A DNA stretch of 40,791 nt from Burkholderiales bacterium (GCA_003963005.1 RXJW01000035.1:1-40791), one strand, 5' to 3'. Shown: positions 16,715 to 24,373, counted from the first letter of the stretch. The notes: generated by a model not told the origin, from the letters alone. Program-made: numbers and translations.

Positions 16715-16811
16715 TTGGGAGAAGAAGGACCTGGCCAGGCTCCCGAAGGAGCCCGGCTAGGGAGTGAGAACCCAGAGGTTCAAAGGCGGCGGCGGGACCG
16801 CCGTTGGTGCA

Positions 16812-17330
16812 TCAGGCCGAGGCCTTGGCACCGACCGCGAAGGCGTCATTGGCGGCACGCCAGTAACGCAGTGCTTCGTCGCCATCGAGGTGGGTCACGT
16901 CCATGCCAGACGTGCTCACCGGGACAAGCGCTTCAGGCTCCTTGCGCTCGACCGGTTGGACCGGCCGCATGGCAGCGAGAGCCTTGCAGCCAGCAACCAC
17001 GAGCGTTGCAACCAGCCGGGTGGCGGTGCCGAGCAGCGAGAAGGCAACGCCCACTTGCTGGCCCAGACGACGCCCCTTGGCGTAGTTGATGCGCGAGCGC
17101 TGCACGGTCACCCGTGCGGCAATCGCAGCACCAGGACGCCGCGAAGCGACTTCCGGGTTGTCGTCGAAGAAGTTGCACAGCTCGCGAGCGATGACGGGGT
17201 CATCGACACGCTGAACCAGTTTCTTCCACAGCGACAGGTCGCTCTGTGCCACGTCCTCGTAGATCGAGGGCTTGGCAGCGCCGGCGGAGGCGGACTTGGC
17301 GGTATTGGAACGGTGAACGATGGTGTTCAT
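16812..17330 (-). CDS. Hypothetical protein (172 aa)
   Basis: No family recognised. The N-terminus is polar (MNTIVHRSNTAKSAS), the middle is helical, and residues about 90-120 form a hydrophobic patch (VGVAFSLLGTATRLVATLVV) that could be one membrane segment. It heads a transcription unit: its leader carries a radC-type structured RNA and a GC hairpin. Confidence 0.6.
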   Translation of the reverse strand: MNTIVHRSNTAKSASAGAAKPSIYEDVAQSDLSLWKKLVQRVDDPVIARELCNFFDDNPEVASRRPGAAIAARVTVQRSRINYAKGRRLGQQVGVAFSLLGTATRLVATLVVAGCKALAAMRPVQPVERKEPEALVPVSTSGMDVTHLDGDEALRYWRAANDAFAVGAKASA

Positions 17331-17373
17331 GAGGGCGATCTCCAGGAAGATGACCAGGCGATCGCCAACCGGA

Positions 17374-17412
17374 CCCCATAGGGACCAGGAAGCAAGATCT
17401 TCCCGGTCGGGG
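17374..17412 (-). promoter_or_regulatory. Start-proximal GC hairpin (16812 gene)
   Basis: On the minus strand CCCC-GACCGGGAAG pairs with CTTCCTGGTC...GGGG around a 6-nt loop, ending 43 nt before the start codon. It follows the pseudoknot element directly. Confidence 0.5.
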
Positions 17413-17419
17413 TGGTGGA

Positions 17420-17481
17420 CTACATGGACTCCAGTCGCCAGCGGGGAGCTGGCAACGTGCGCGTTTCAGGAGTTGACGCGC
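17420..17481 (-). promoter_or_regulatory. radC-type structured leader RNA, copy 2
   Basis: Minus strand: stem GCGCGT/ACGCGC with the 11-nt loop CAACTCCTGAA (17459-17481), hairpin GCCAGC-tcccc-GCTGGC, then GGAGTCCATGTAG (17420-17432). Loop ACTCC is complementary to GGAGT (17428-17432). About 90 nt upstream of the 16812-17330 start. Confidence 0.7.
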
Positions 17482-17553
17482 TTCAGATTGGCATTTCGGA
17501 TCGGCCAATCAGCGACACAGTGACTGCCATGCTAGCCGGTCAGGCGCCGGCAC

Positions 17554-18156
17554 TCAAGGTTGAAGCTCAGTGGCCAGTAGGTGCTGGCAGTCCGGCCAGA
17601 GCAAACGTGCCGCCTCCGCACCGCTTGCCGGGCCGGCGCCTGTCAACAGCACGGAGACTCGCTCGCGATCCACCTGCAGGTGGATCTCGCCCGTGTCGTC
17701 CGGGTCCATGAACGCGGCACCGAAGTCCGACTCGATGAACTCGAAGTGCTGCTCGACATCGGCCTCCATCGCAACGACGTCGGCCGCGCCCTGCACGTCG
17801 ATCAGATCCTCGTGCAACGGGACGCCATGCAAGTGGGTCACGGTGAGGACACGCACGTTGAAGACAGCGACGCTTCCGCCCTCATCGTCATGCTCTGACT
17901 CGCATCGGATGGACAGATCCACCCGATGCAACCAGGGCCGACGTTGAAGCAGGTCCAGCGCCATGCAGCCGGCACGGGCCAGCTGGTACCGGTTTCGTTG
18001 CACCCGGGCCAGCTCGCTGACACAGGCCAGGATTTCCCAGCCGGGGGTGGGATGGCAGTTACCCGCCTCCAGCTGGCAATCGACGGGCCCGACCGATCCG
18101 ATGGTCGTGGCCAATGCTGGCGACAGCTGCGCCAGGCGTTCAAGCGCGGGGTTCAT
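17554..18156 (-). CDS. Hypothetical protein (200 aa)
   Basis: No family recognised. Begins MNPALERLAQLSPALATTIG; a beta-rich middle holds acidic loops (CESEHDDEGG, MDPDDTGE). The start codon overlaps the stop of the TIM-barrel gene (ATGA), so the two are coupled. The in-frame extension to 18240 lies inside the TIM-barrel gene and is rejected. Confidence 0.65.
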   Translation of the reverse strand: MNPALERLAQLSPALATTIGSVGPVDCQLEAGNCHPTPGWEILACVSELARVQRNRYQLARAGCMALDLLQRRPWLHRVDLSIRCESEHDDEGGSVAVFNVRVLTVTHLHGVPLHEDLIDVQGAADVVAMEADVEQHFEFIESDFGAAFMDPDDTGEIHLQVDRERVSVLLTGAGPASGAEAARLLWPDCQHLLATELQP

Positions 18157-18950
18157 GACAGGCTCCTTTGCGGTTTGAGATGGTTGCCCTCGGAAAAGAC
18201 CGTGGCTCCAGGGTTGATGTACGACAGCAGGTCGGCCCACCAGGGCGTCGACGCGCAGATCCAGTGCGAGTCCCGGCGACCATCGTTGTCGCTCAGGTGC
18301 ACCTCCAGGCAGGCCTCGCTGGCCAGCAGTTCACGGACAAGGCCCTGCTCGCGGGCCCCGCTCTGCGACGCAATGATGTTGAGGTGGGACAGGTCCACGA
18401 CGAATGGCAGGCCGGAGGCCAGCAGCTCAGCGTGCTCTGCCCAAGTACTCAACAGGTAGGCGTCCGCCGGGAGGGCCGACGGTGGAAGCAGGCTTGCCGC
18501 GTCGCCGCCCGGATAGTGCCCCTCGATCGCCACGGGCGAGCCGAAGAGGTCGGCGCAGCGCCTGGCGGCGTCGAGCACGTCGGAGAGACGCCCTTGCGAG
18601 CGTCTTCCGGCATGGGCGCTGTACACGTCGGCGCCGAGCGCAGCGTGAACCCGCGCGGCCTGCTTGAACCAATCGACATGGAGGTTGAAATTGACCAGGT
18701 CGGCAAGGCATCGCTGCTGCTGCACACGCACGTTGGCATGCAGGCGGAAGGCCACCTGTGGCCATCGTGCCTTGAACGCCGCGGCCGTGGCCACGTCGAA
18801 CACGTCGCGCCCTTGCGGGACGATCTGCACGCGGCTGGCGTCCAGATCTCCCCACACAGGCTCGTGCGCGCCGGCGATGGCTCGCTCTGCGGCCTCCCAG
18901 TGCGTGAGGCCTGGCCAACACGCCAGCGACGGATGAACGCCGCGGATCAC
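18153..18950 (-). CDS. Xylose isomerase-like / AP-endonuclease-2-type TIM-barrel protein
   Basis: 265 residues that read as a metal-dependent TIM barrel of the sugar-isomerase and endonuclease IV superfamily: YSAHAGRRSQG (His), SPVAIEGHYPGG (Glu), FVVDLSHLNI (Asp-x-x-His), LEVHLSDNDGRRDSH (His and Asp) and VFSEGNH (Glu) sit where the family places its metal ligands. Substrate unknown; sugar epimerase, endonuclease or non-heme iron (DUF692-like) chemistry are alternatives. It is embedded in the ICE operon with 4-base overlaps on both sides, so it is an established part of the element and not a passing cargo insert. Confidence 0.6.
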   Translation of the reverse strand: MIRGVHPSLACWPGLTHWEAAERAIAGAHEPVWGDLDASRVQIVPQGRDVFDVATAAAFKARWPQVAFRLHANVRVQQQRCLADLVNFNLHVDWFKQAARVHAALGADVYSAHAGRRSQGRLSDVLDAARRCADLFGSPVAIEGHYPGGDAASLLPPSALPADAYLLSTWAEHAELLASGLPFVVDLSHLNIIASQSGAREQGLVRELLASEACLEVHLSDNDGRRDSHWICASTPWWADLLSYINPGATVFSEGNHLKPQRSLS

Positions 18951-19453
18951 AGCGGGTGCTCCGTCACGTCTCGCTCGACGTAGTAGTTGCCGTGTTCAAG
19001 CGAATAGGTGCCAGCCGACACGTCGACCGTCAAGGCGCCACGGCCTCCCTCGCCGTTCTCATAGCCGTCATGCCCCGTGAGGGTGATGGCGGCCTCGCAC
19101 AGCTCGGTGAGCGCGTCGTCCACGCCGTAGTCCCGAAGGACGGCCGCAGCCGTCATCACACGCGCCCCGGCATCCCAGCTGCGCTCAACGACAGCCAGCC
19201 TGACGCGTGCTGCCGCCGCCGAATCCGGCGTGATGTAGACGCCCTCGATGCGGCCTTCGTCGCCGGCACCGAAGTAGTCGACAGTGGCGGCTGTCGCGCC
19301 GGCCTGCTGAAGGGCGGCCAGCACGGCGGCCTTGTTGAAGTCAAAGGTCGCACGGAGTTCTTCCTCCGTCGTGAGAGGCTTGGCAGCCAACGCTGCCACG
19401 ACGATCTCGAACGCCGGCGGCGCCGAGGGGTGGGGGTCCAACGAATCGGTCAT
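18947..19453 (-). CDS. DUF6878-like protein (168 aa)
   Basis: The C-terminal half matches the pattern of DUF6878: a Gly/Asn-rich segment (HDGYENGEGGRGALTVDVSA) followed by the short aromatic tail HGNYYVERDVTEH. The N-terminus is a short disordered leader. The function of the family is unknown; members occur in ICE and plasmid arrays. It follows the DUF6094 gene and its stop overlaps the start of the TIM-barrel gene (ATGA). The start at 19453 has the AAGGAG site upstream. Confidence 0.65.
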   Translation of the reverse strand: MTDSLDPHPSAPPAFEIVVAALAAKPLTTEEELRATFDFNKAAVLAALQQAGATAATVDYFGAGDEGRIEGVYITPDSAAAARVRLAVVERSWDAGARVMTAAAVLRDYGVDDALTELCEAAITLTGHDGYENGEGGRGALTVDVSAGTYSLEHGNYYVERDVTEHPL

Positions 19454-19487
19454 GGGAATGCTCCTTGGGTTGAAAACGCCGAGAGCA

Positions 19488-19514
19488 CCCCTGCCGGGAT
19501 GAACTCCCGGCGGG
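19488..19514 (-). promoter_or_regulatory. Start-proximal GC hairpin (DUF6878 gene)
   Basis: CCCGCCGGGAGTTCATCCCG pairs as CCC-gCCGGGA-loop-TCCCGG-ca-GGGG on the minus strand, 34 nt before the start codon. Confidence 0.5.
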
Positions 19515-19567
19515 AAAGGCGGCACGACGGCCGCCATCAGGTCCTCAGGTCTGGCCGCTGGCCAGCT

Positions 19568-20692
19568 CTATCGGATGGTCACGATGTCGCCCAGGTTGGG
19601 CCCGGGCGTGAAGTCGATGGCGCGGATCACCGGCACGAAGGTGTCGGTGAGGGTCAGCGTGGAGCTGGCCTTGCCGTCCTCGTCGACCTCGGTGACCTGT
19701 TCTCGGTGCTTCTTCTTGAACGTGTCGCCCTTGATCAACAGCGTGCGGCCCGCAGGCGACACGACCGTACCGGTGACCTGGCCGGCCGCAAGAGCCAGCG
19801 CCAGGTGCCAGTGGCTCATGTCGCGCAGCGGCCGGCGCGCGCTGCGATCGGCTTGGCTGAAGTGCATCTCGAACGCGGGCCACAACGTGGCGTTGGCCAA
19901 CCGGGTCACCTCGGCGTCGAGCTGCCGGGCGTCCAGCCGCACGGCGTGGAAGCGATGCTCGGGGTCCGCAGGCAGGTCGGGCACGCTGTAGTGCATGCCT
20001 GACCAGACCTCGGGCAGCTCGTGCACCGAGGACCCCAGCCATTCGCCCTCCCGCAGCGCCTGCAGGTCCTGCAGGAGTTCCTTGGGTGGGTTTCGTGGCC
20101 GGCCGTGCACCCCGAAGATGACGCATTGCTTGAACTGCTGCTCGGGCGCCATGAAGGCACGCACGTCGCGGAAGTGCCGACCGATGTAGGCCGCCATGTC
20201 CGCGTCCACCGCGTAGTGGGGCACGATGAAGACCATCACGCCGCCGTAGGCCAGCATGGGCGTGCACAGGTGCAGGAACTGCCGTTCCAGCCGCTCAGCC
20301 TTGTCATGCTCCCCCTGCCCCGCCCGGCCGGCCTGGTCGGAAACGCCGAAGCCATAGGGTGGGTTCAGGAAGAGCAGACCGACGCTGCGCGGGCTGATGA
20401 CGACATCGTGGACGTCAGCGTGGATGCAGCGCGAGAGCAGCCTTTTGGCCGCCCATGCTCGCTCCGGATCGAACTCGACGCCCAGCGACGTCACCTCCGC
20501 GCCAAAGACCTGCGCCAGGTGCGACTCCACGCTGGCCAGCGCGGCGCCTTCACCGCAGCACGGGTCCAGGATGCGCGCCGTCGTGCCTTCGCACTCCAGG
20601 GCGTCCAGGATGCGCGACAGCGTGACCTCATCGGTCGGGTAGTAGCCCGCCCGCAGGTGGTTCTGTGCCACGCGATTGAAAACAAGTGCCAT
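19568..20692 (-). CDS. DUF6094 family, N6-adenine DNA methylase-like protein
   Basis: 374 residues of the Rossmann-fold methylase type: SAM-binding motif I as ILDPCCGEGAAL (about residues 41-52) and catalytic motif IV as LLFLNPPYGFG (about residues 110-120). The pattern fits DUF6094, a family of ICE and plasmid proteins related to adenine-specific DNA methylases. The target sequence is unknown and no restriction partner is present. It may protect or mark element DNA during transfer. The start at 20692 is the second in-frame ATG and follows GGAGGTGCCC. Confidence 0.8.
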   Translation of the reverse strand: MALVFNRVAQNHLRAGYYPTDEVTLSRILDALECEGTTARILDPCCGEGAALASVESHLAQVFGAEVTSLGVEFDPERAWAAKRLLSRCIHADVHDVVISPRSVGLLFLNPPYGFGVSDQAGRAGQGEHDKAERLERQFLHLCTPMLAYGGVMVFIVPHYAVDADMAAYIGRHFRDVRAFMAPEQQFKQCVIFGVHGRPRNPPKELLQDLQALREGEWLGSSVHELPEVWSGMHYSVPDLPADPEHRFHAVRLDARQLDAEVTRLANATLWPAFEMHFSQADRSARRPLRDMSHWHLALALAAGQVTGTVVSPAGRTLLIKGDTFKKKHREQVTEVDEDGKASSTLTLTDTFVPVIRAIDFTPGPNLGDIVTIR

Positions 20693-20719
20693 GGGCACCT
20701 CCACAGAAAAGGAAAGAGA

Positions 20720-20743
20720 GCCGGCGCCTGTGAAGACGCCGGC
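20720..20743 (-). promoter_or_regulatory. Start-proximal GC hairpin (DUF6094 gene)
   Basis: GCCGGCG and CGCCGGC form a 7-bp stem about 28 nt before the start codon. Confidence 0.45.
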
Positions 20744-20757
20744 GGATGAAGACGCGG

Positions 20758-20793
20758 CCGCACTGAGCGACCCGTGACGGTCGCTCAGTGCGG
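20758..20793 (-). terminator. Long perfect hairpin, likely terminator or processing site
   Basis: A perfect 15-bp inverted repeat (arms 20758-20772 and 20779-20793) with a 6-nt loop lies 8 bp after the stop of the 20802 gene. There is no T run, so it may act as an RNA-stabilising or factor-dependent end rather than a simple intrinsic terminator. Confidence 0.45.
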
Positions 20794-20801
20794 TATCAGC
20801 C

Positions 20802-21134
20802 TCAGATGAGGCGACGCAGCGGCCAGTTGGCCTCTTCCATGCACCGCACCAGCGACGCCGGCAGGCGGCTGGTGAACGCAGGCAGGGCCAGCGCCGAATG
20901 CACGGAGACCTTCAAGGACAGCAGGTCATGCGCCTGCAGGTCCAGGAGGACGGCCTCGAGCTGGTCGAGTTCGTGATCCTGAGCGCCTTGCAGCCAGGAG
21001 ATGAACTCCCGCCAGAAGGTCACCCGGATCTCGGTCTCCGAGTCGAAGTACAGCGGCACGTCGCCCATCGACGACGGCACCACCGGATGCACCAGCGCGG
21101 CGGCCGGCACAAAGAGTTGAAGGACTTGGTTCAT
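20802..21134 (-). CDS. Hypothetical protein (110 aa)
   Basis: No family recognised. Begins MNQVLQLFVPAAALVHPVVP; the rest is helical (FWREFISWLQGAQDHELDQL). The ATG at 21134 has TTTTGGAGCGATCCC before it and a full leader (pseudoknot RNA and GC hairpin) upstream, so it is taken as the true start although the frame stays open upstream through the leader into the 21647 gene. Confidence 0.65.
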   Translation of the reverse strand: MNQVLQLFVPAAALVHPVVPSSMGDVPLYFDSETEIRVTFWREFISWLQGAQDHELDQLEAVLLDLQAHDLLSLKVSVHSALALPAFTSRLPASLVRCMEEANWPLRRLI

Positions 21135-21647
21135 GGGATCGCTCCAAAAGTTGGGCGAGACCCGGCCCTCATCGGGCTGCGGAGTCAGCCCGTGGGTTGA
21201 TGAACAAGGTGCTACGGAAACCCCGATCCCGCGGCTTGTGGCCATGGGATGTGCACGTTCCAGGGGGTGACGTGCCTCGACGCTTACGGCGTCACTCGGG
21301 CTGTAGAACGACAGCCAGCGGTTGGGATCTCGGGCGCGCAGGACCTGGGTCCCGGTGCGCCGCTCCGTCACGCCGCAGTCGAGGCCGCCGGCCAGCAGCT
21401 GCAGCTCGTCGTCGTCACCGACCTCCAGTCCACAGCCGGTGCAGCACAGGGCCCAGTAGGACTCCACGCCATCGAACTCCAGGCGCTGGGAATCCACGCG
21501 GCGCGCCAACGCACGGCAGCGCGGGCAAGCGACGGCACGCACCTGCGAATCCAGGCGAAGCACCTGGTCGGCGCCGGCCGACATGGCAGCCAGGCTGGCG
21601 ATCGCCTGGGCGCTGGTGGCGAGTTGGGCGGTGAGGCTCATGCTCAT
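21135..21647 (-). CDS. Zinc-ribbon-like protein whose frame runs on into the next gene
   Basis: From the ATG at 21647 (site CAGGAG upstream) the protein carries two cysteine pairs (ACPRCRAL and CCTGCGLEV, about residues 40-75) typical of a small zinc-binding protein. No stop occurs in this frame before 20802: it reads straight through the leader RNA and joins the next gene. Stops in the two other frames lie close together at 21284-21286 and 21292-21294, so a frameshift near there may have destroyed the original stop. As written, a 281-residue fusion is possible; the natural end is probably near 21285. Confidence 0.5.
21161..21196 (-). promoter_or_regulatory. Start-proximal GC hairpin (20802 gene)
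   Basis: CCC-ac-GGGCT pairs with AGCCC and a following GGG-type clamp on the minus strand, ending 27 nt before the start at 21134. Confidence 0.45.
21211..21275 (-). promoter_or_regulatory. radC-type structured leader RNA, copy 3 (variant loop)
   Basis: Minus strand: stem GCACGT/ACGTGC around the 11-nt loop CACCCCCTGGA (21253-21275), a hairpin ATCCC...GGGAT with inner GGC-cacaa-GCC, then GGGGTTTCCGTAG. Here the loop has ACCCC and the partner has GGGGT (21220-21224): both sides changed together relative to copies 1 and 2. Confidence 0.65.
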
Positions 21648-22044
21648 GGGGAACTCCTGCTGTTGGGGGTGTGCGGGCAAAGGGTTGCTTGACCCCACCG
21701 CCGCGGCTTGCGCGGGATGCGGTCAAGGAACCCATCGGGCTCGTGTTGGAAGGTCTTTGACACTGCCCTCACGCCGCCTCTGGGGCTGGCGGGCGTCCGG
21801 ATGGAGAGGGCCGAGGACGCCTATCAGGGCGCGGCGGCATGGAGCCGCTCGCAAAAGCCGCAGTCCGCAGGGCGACTGCTACCCGAGTTGAAGCCTCCCG
21901 CGCCGTGGCTGCGGGCTTGCCGTGGACCAGACCACTCTGGGCCAGGGCAAGCCCGCGACACGCGGTCGCGAGGCTCCTGATGAAGGGCGGCGCCGGCGAC
22001 CTGGCGGTCGCGGCACCGGGCACGCGCAAACGTGCTGTGGAGAG
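21648..22044 (-). other. Intergenic region without a convincing gene
   Basis: Next to the 21647 start there is a hairpin with arms TTGACC and GGTCAA enclosing GC-rich sequence (about 21690-21727). A perfect 11-bp inverted repeat GCGGGCTTGCC/GGCAAGCCCGC (21911-21966) follows the DUF3275 stop and may end that transcript. Open frames here on both strands lack ribosome binding sites and protein-like composition. Confidence 0.4.
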
Positions 22045-22662
22045 TCAGGCCTTGGGATACCAGGTCTGTTCGTTGGACTTGAACGAGTAGCCGAGCTGGC
22101 CGAGGCGCTGAATTTGCGCTCGGAAGCGCGCACGGTCGTCGATGTTGGGGTCCAACTTCAACGACTGGCCAGAGGCGACCAGGGCATGAATATCGGCGCC
22201 GAACAGCTCGAGGTCGGCAGCCTGCGCGGCCGCGTCCTTCGCCTCCCCCGAGGACCGCGATGCGGTCTTGGGCTTGGCGGCGGGCGCTTCCTTGCCTGGC
22301 TTGCCCTTGGGCGGCACCGTGAGCTTGGGATGCGTTGCGCGGACCTTGGCAGGCCGCACCTCGTCGATGGGGTCGATCTCGTCGCCGTTGCCGGCGCCGG
22401 GCTCGATCGCGCGCTGAGAATTGATGCGCAGGTCGTGCAGCCGCGCCCGCAGCTCGGTGACGCTGCGGCCGAAGCTCTGATAGCCGGCGAGATAGATCTC
22501 GGCGATGTGGAAGATGCCGCGGTACTCGCCGGCCTCGAACTGGTCGAGCAGCGTGTCCTTCACCTTGAACTCGGCCACGTCGGTGACGAGGTCGGCCACG
22601 GCGAAGGGACCGTTGCGGCTGGGTATTTTGCGGACGACGAGGGTGCCCTCGATGCGGATCAT
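22045..22662 (-). CDS. DUF3275 family protein
   Basis: 205 residues. The first 85 fit DUF3275: MIRIEGTLVVRKIPSRNGPF, then AEFKVKDTLLDQFEAGEYRG and FHIAEIYLAG. The function of this ICE-specific family is unknown; the N-terminal domain looks like an OB-type beta barrel. A long alanine/lysine linker (KGKPGKEAPAAKPKTA) leads to a second small conserved block (DPNIDDRARFRAQIQRLGQL). The start has CAGGAG upstream plus a GC hairpin and a distant pseudoknot leader. Confidence 0.85.
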   Translation of the reverse strand: MIRIEGTLVVRKIPSRNGPFAVADLVTDVAEFKVKDTLLDQFEAGEYRGIFHIAEIYLAGYQSFGRSVTELRARLHDLRINSQRAIEPGAGNGDEIDPIDEVRPAKVRATHPKLTVPPKGKPGKEAPAAKPKTASRSSGEAKDAAAQAADLELFGADIHALVASGQSLKLDPNIDDRARFRAQIQRLGQLGYSFKSNEQTWYPKA

Positions 22663-22705
22663 GTGCGACTCCTGGTGGATGGAAGGAATCGCCGAGCGCA
22701 CGTAT

Positions 22706-22735
22706 CCCGGGCGGGATGCACGCATCCCGGCGGGG
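22706..22735 (-). promoter_or_regulatory. Start-proximal GC hairpin (DUF3275 gene)
   Basis: CCCGCCGGGATGCGTGCATC opens a stem in which GGGATGC pairs with GCATCCC and an outer CCC/GGG clamp closes it. It ends 43 nt before the start codon. Confidence 0.5.
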
Positions 22736-22943
22736 TGTGGATATGGAGGGGTCGGGCCAGGCCGACAAGACGACCGCAGGGCGCGGTCGACGTGAAGATC
22801 GCGTGCTCCGGACTGAGTCCGGAGCAGCGCGCCGTATTGCAACATTGCGCCGGCGTTTCCAATGCCGGCGAGGCGAGGTGCAGCTCTCAACACTCAGGCT
22901 TATCGCGAACGCCCAAGCGTCTCGATACTGCTTCGCAACTTCA

Positions 22944-23001
22944 CTACAGGAATCCCGGCCGAGACCGAAGCCAAGGCGTTCACGCTACAGGGATTGACGT
23001 G
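22944..23001 (-). promoter_or_regulatory. radC-type structured leader RNA, copy 4 (variant loop)
   Basis: Minus strand: stem CACGT/GCGTG (one G-U pair) around the 11-nt loop CAATCCCTGTA (22981-23001), then GGGATTCCTGTAG (22944-22956). Loop AATCCC is complementary to GGGATT, a third compensated version of the loop pairing. The intermediate hairpin is weak here. The distance to the DUF3275 start is long, about 280 nt. Confidence 0.6.
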
Positions 23002-23165
23002 AATCATTGGCAGCCGAAGCTGCAGGTCGGTTTCAGGAGGCGCCAAACCGACAAATGCGCAGAGCCCTGTCAGGATACCGCAGCGCCCCTGGCGCCGCCA
23101 AGGAAGGACCCGTGCGGGTGTCACGGTCCTGGCCTCGGCGGCGAAGGGCGCCGGGCGCGGCGGCC

Positions 23166-23504
23166 TCAGGCGTCCAGCGGGTTGCCGGCGCCGTCGTAGA
23201 ACACGACGCGGTTGCCGACGTTGTGCGCACGGTCCTCCCGGACCTCTTGCAGGATGCGCTCGGGCACCTGCAGGCCCAGGTCGTTCAGCTTGGCCTGGAA
23301 GTAGCTGATGTCGTGGGCGTAGCCGCGGGTCGGCAGCAGGTCCACGTCGTACAGGTTGCTGTAGACGAACGGATCCTCTTCCTCGTCATCGTCCACGCCG
23401 GTGCGCTCGATGACCATGAAGAAGCCCTGCAGGGGCCGATCCCAACCCAGCATGAGCTGGACTGGTTGCCCTTGGTGGGTCGTGGGAAAGCAATGTTGGG
23501 ACAT
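23166..23504 (-). CDS. Hypothetical protein (112 aa) of the ICE array
   Basis: Begins MSQHCFPTTHQGQPVQLMLG and contains DRPLQGFFMVIE and RAHNVGNRVVFYD. The pattern is familiar from small conserved plasmid and ICE proteins of unknown function; I cannot name the family. It has an acidic loop (DDDEEEDP). AAGGAGATCCAC precedes the ATG. Confidence 0.7.
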   Translation of the reverse strand: MSQHCFPTTHQGQPVQLMLGWDRPLQGFFMVIERTGVDDDEEEDPFVYSNLYDVDLLPTRGYAHDISYFQAKLNDLGLQVPERILQEVREDRAHNVGNRVVFYDGAGNPLDA

Positions 23505-23526
23505 GTGGATCTCCTTGAACGGTTGG

Positions 23527-23541
23527 CTCGCCGTAGGCGAG
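23527..23541 (-). promoter_or_regulatory. Start-proximal hairpin (23166 gene)
   Basis: CTCGCC-tac-GGCGAG, a 6-bp stem with a 3-nt loop, 22 nt before the start codon. Shorter than the other hairpins of this kind. Confidence 0.35.
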
Positions 23542-23578
23542 GCGCGTGGATAGGTGGGATGGGGCCAGGTGGCGGCCG

Positions 23579-23794
23579 CTACTCGCCGCCCAGACGGGCG
23601 ATCAGGCCTTCGATCTGCGGGATGCCGAAGTCATGGGGTTGGAAGGGTTGGCCAGCAGGCTGCAGCGCGCTGCCGCGGATGCCCTGCAGCGCCTCGGTCT
23701 TGCGATCCAGCAGCAGTGCCAGGCCTTCGATCAGCAGCTCGATTTCCGAACTGCTAAACAGGTCCTCGATGTCAGGCGTCGTGGTCTGAGACAT
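23579..23794 (-). CDS. Small hypothetical protein (71 aa)
   Basis: No family recognised. Acidic helical start (MSQTTTPDIEDLFSSSEIEL), followed by a conserved-looking tail (PHDFGIPQIEGLIARLGGE). Its start follows AAGGAGCACACC. It lies between two other small array genes and is probably co-transcribed with them. Confidence 0.65.
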   Translation of the reverse strand: MSQTTTPDIEDLFSSSEIELLIEGLALLLDRKTEALQGIRGSALQPAGQPFQPHDFGIPQIEGLIARLGGE

Positions 23795-23812
23795 GGTGTG
23801 CTCCAAGGAAAT

Positions 23813-23837
23813 GGGGCCGACCGTTGCAGTCGGCCCC
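23813..23837 (-). promoter_or_regulatory. Start-proximal GC hairpin (23579 gene)
   Basis: GGGGCCGAC and GTCGGCCCC form a perfect 9-bp stem with a 7-nt loop, 19 nt before the start codon. Confidence 0.5.
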
Positions 23838-23858
23838 AGGGTTGCGAGATGGCGGCCG

Positions 23859-24254
23859 TCAGGCCTTGGCGCGCTGTGTCCAGCTGCCAGAGGCCAGAGC
23901 CTCCAGTGCAAGCTGGGCGCTCGCGAAGCTCTCGGTGGACTCTTGCGTGACCGTGGCTTCGCCCTCGGCCGTGCCGAGGTAGAAGCCATCGTTCGAGGCC
24001 AGAGCCACCAGGGGCAGGCGCTTGCCGTGCACAGCCTGGGCAAGGAATCCGTAGTGGACCCAGAGCCCGTTGGCATAGTCCAGCCGGCCAGCCTTGACCG
24101 CCAGCTCCTGCGGAACGGACAGGCGTGCGCCGGTGCAGTGCGTCGTCAACGTGCCTTCGGCGCCGTTGCAGACCGTGCAGAACTTGAGCCCGCCCATGCA
24201 GAACGGGCAGAAGTTCGCGCTGCAGCCGCGACATTGGTAGAGCTTGTGATCCAT
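23859..24254 (-). CDS. Hypothetical protein with N-terminal zinc-binding cysteines (131 aa)
   Basis: The first 30 residues hold three cysteine pairs (CRGC, CPFC, CTVC) that could bind one or two zinc ions, followed by a small alpha/beta domain. No named family. Its start codon follows GAGGAGACTTCCC and a GC hairpin. The in-frame extension to 24356 runs through that hairpin and is rejected. Confidence 0.65.
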   Translation of the reverse strand: MDHKLYQCRGCSANFCPFCMGGLKFCTVCNGAEGTLTTHCTGARLSVPQELAVKAGRLDYANGLWVHYGFLAQAVHGKRLPLVALASNDGFYLGTAEGEATVTQESTESFASAQLALEALASGSWTQRAKA

Positions 24255-24285
24255 GGGAAGTCTCCTCGGGATGCGGCGCTGCTCC

Positions 24286-24310
24286 CCCACCGGGTGACAG
24301 CCCCGGCGGG
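24286..24310 (-). promoter_or_regulatory. Start-proximal GC hairpin (23859 gene)
   Basis: CCC-gCCGGG-loop-CCCGG-t-GGGG on the minus strand, 32 nt before the start codon; same interrupted stem design as the others. Confidence 0.5.
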
Positions 24311-24373
24311 TGGAAGAAAAAAGGCCTCTCGCGAGAGAGGCCTGGGTTGGGAGCAAAGCGTCGTCAGAGACGA

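Larger units (their letters stand above)
22663..23165 (-). other. Long leader/intergenic region with several hairpins, no gene
   Basis: The 503-bp region before the DUF3275 gene holds, from left to right: the start-proximal hairpin (22706), a perfect 10-bp hairpin TGCTCCGGAC-tga-GTCCGGAGCA (22804-22826), the pseudoknot leader (22944-23001), a further stem-loop GTCGGTTT/AAACCGAC with a loop again holding CCTCCTG (23026-23052), and a stem GGACC-cGTG/CACg-GTCC (23106-23129) that may end the 23166 transcript. No protein-coding frame is convincing. Confidence 0.5.
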
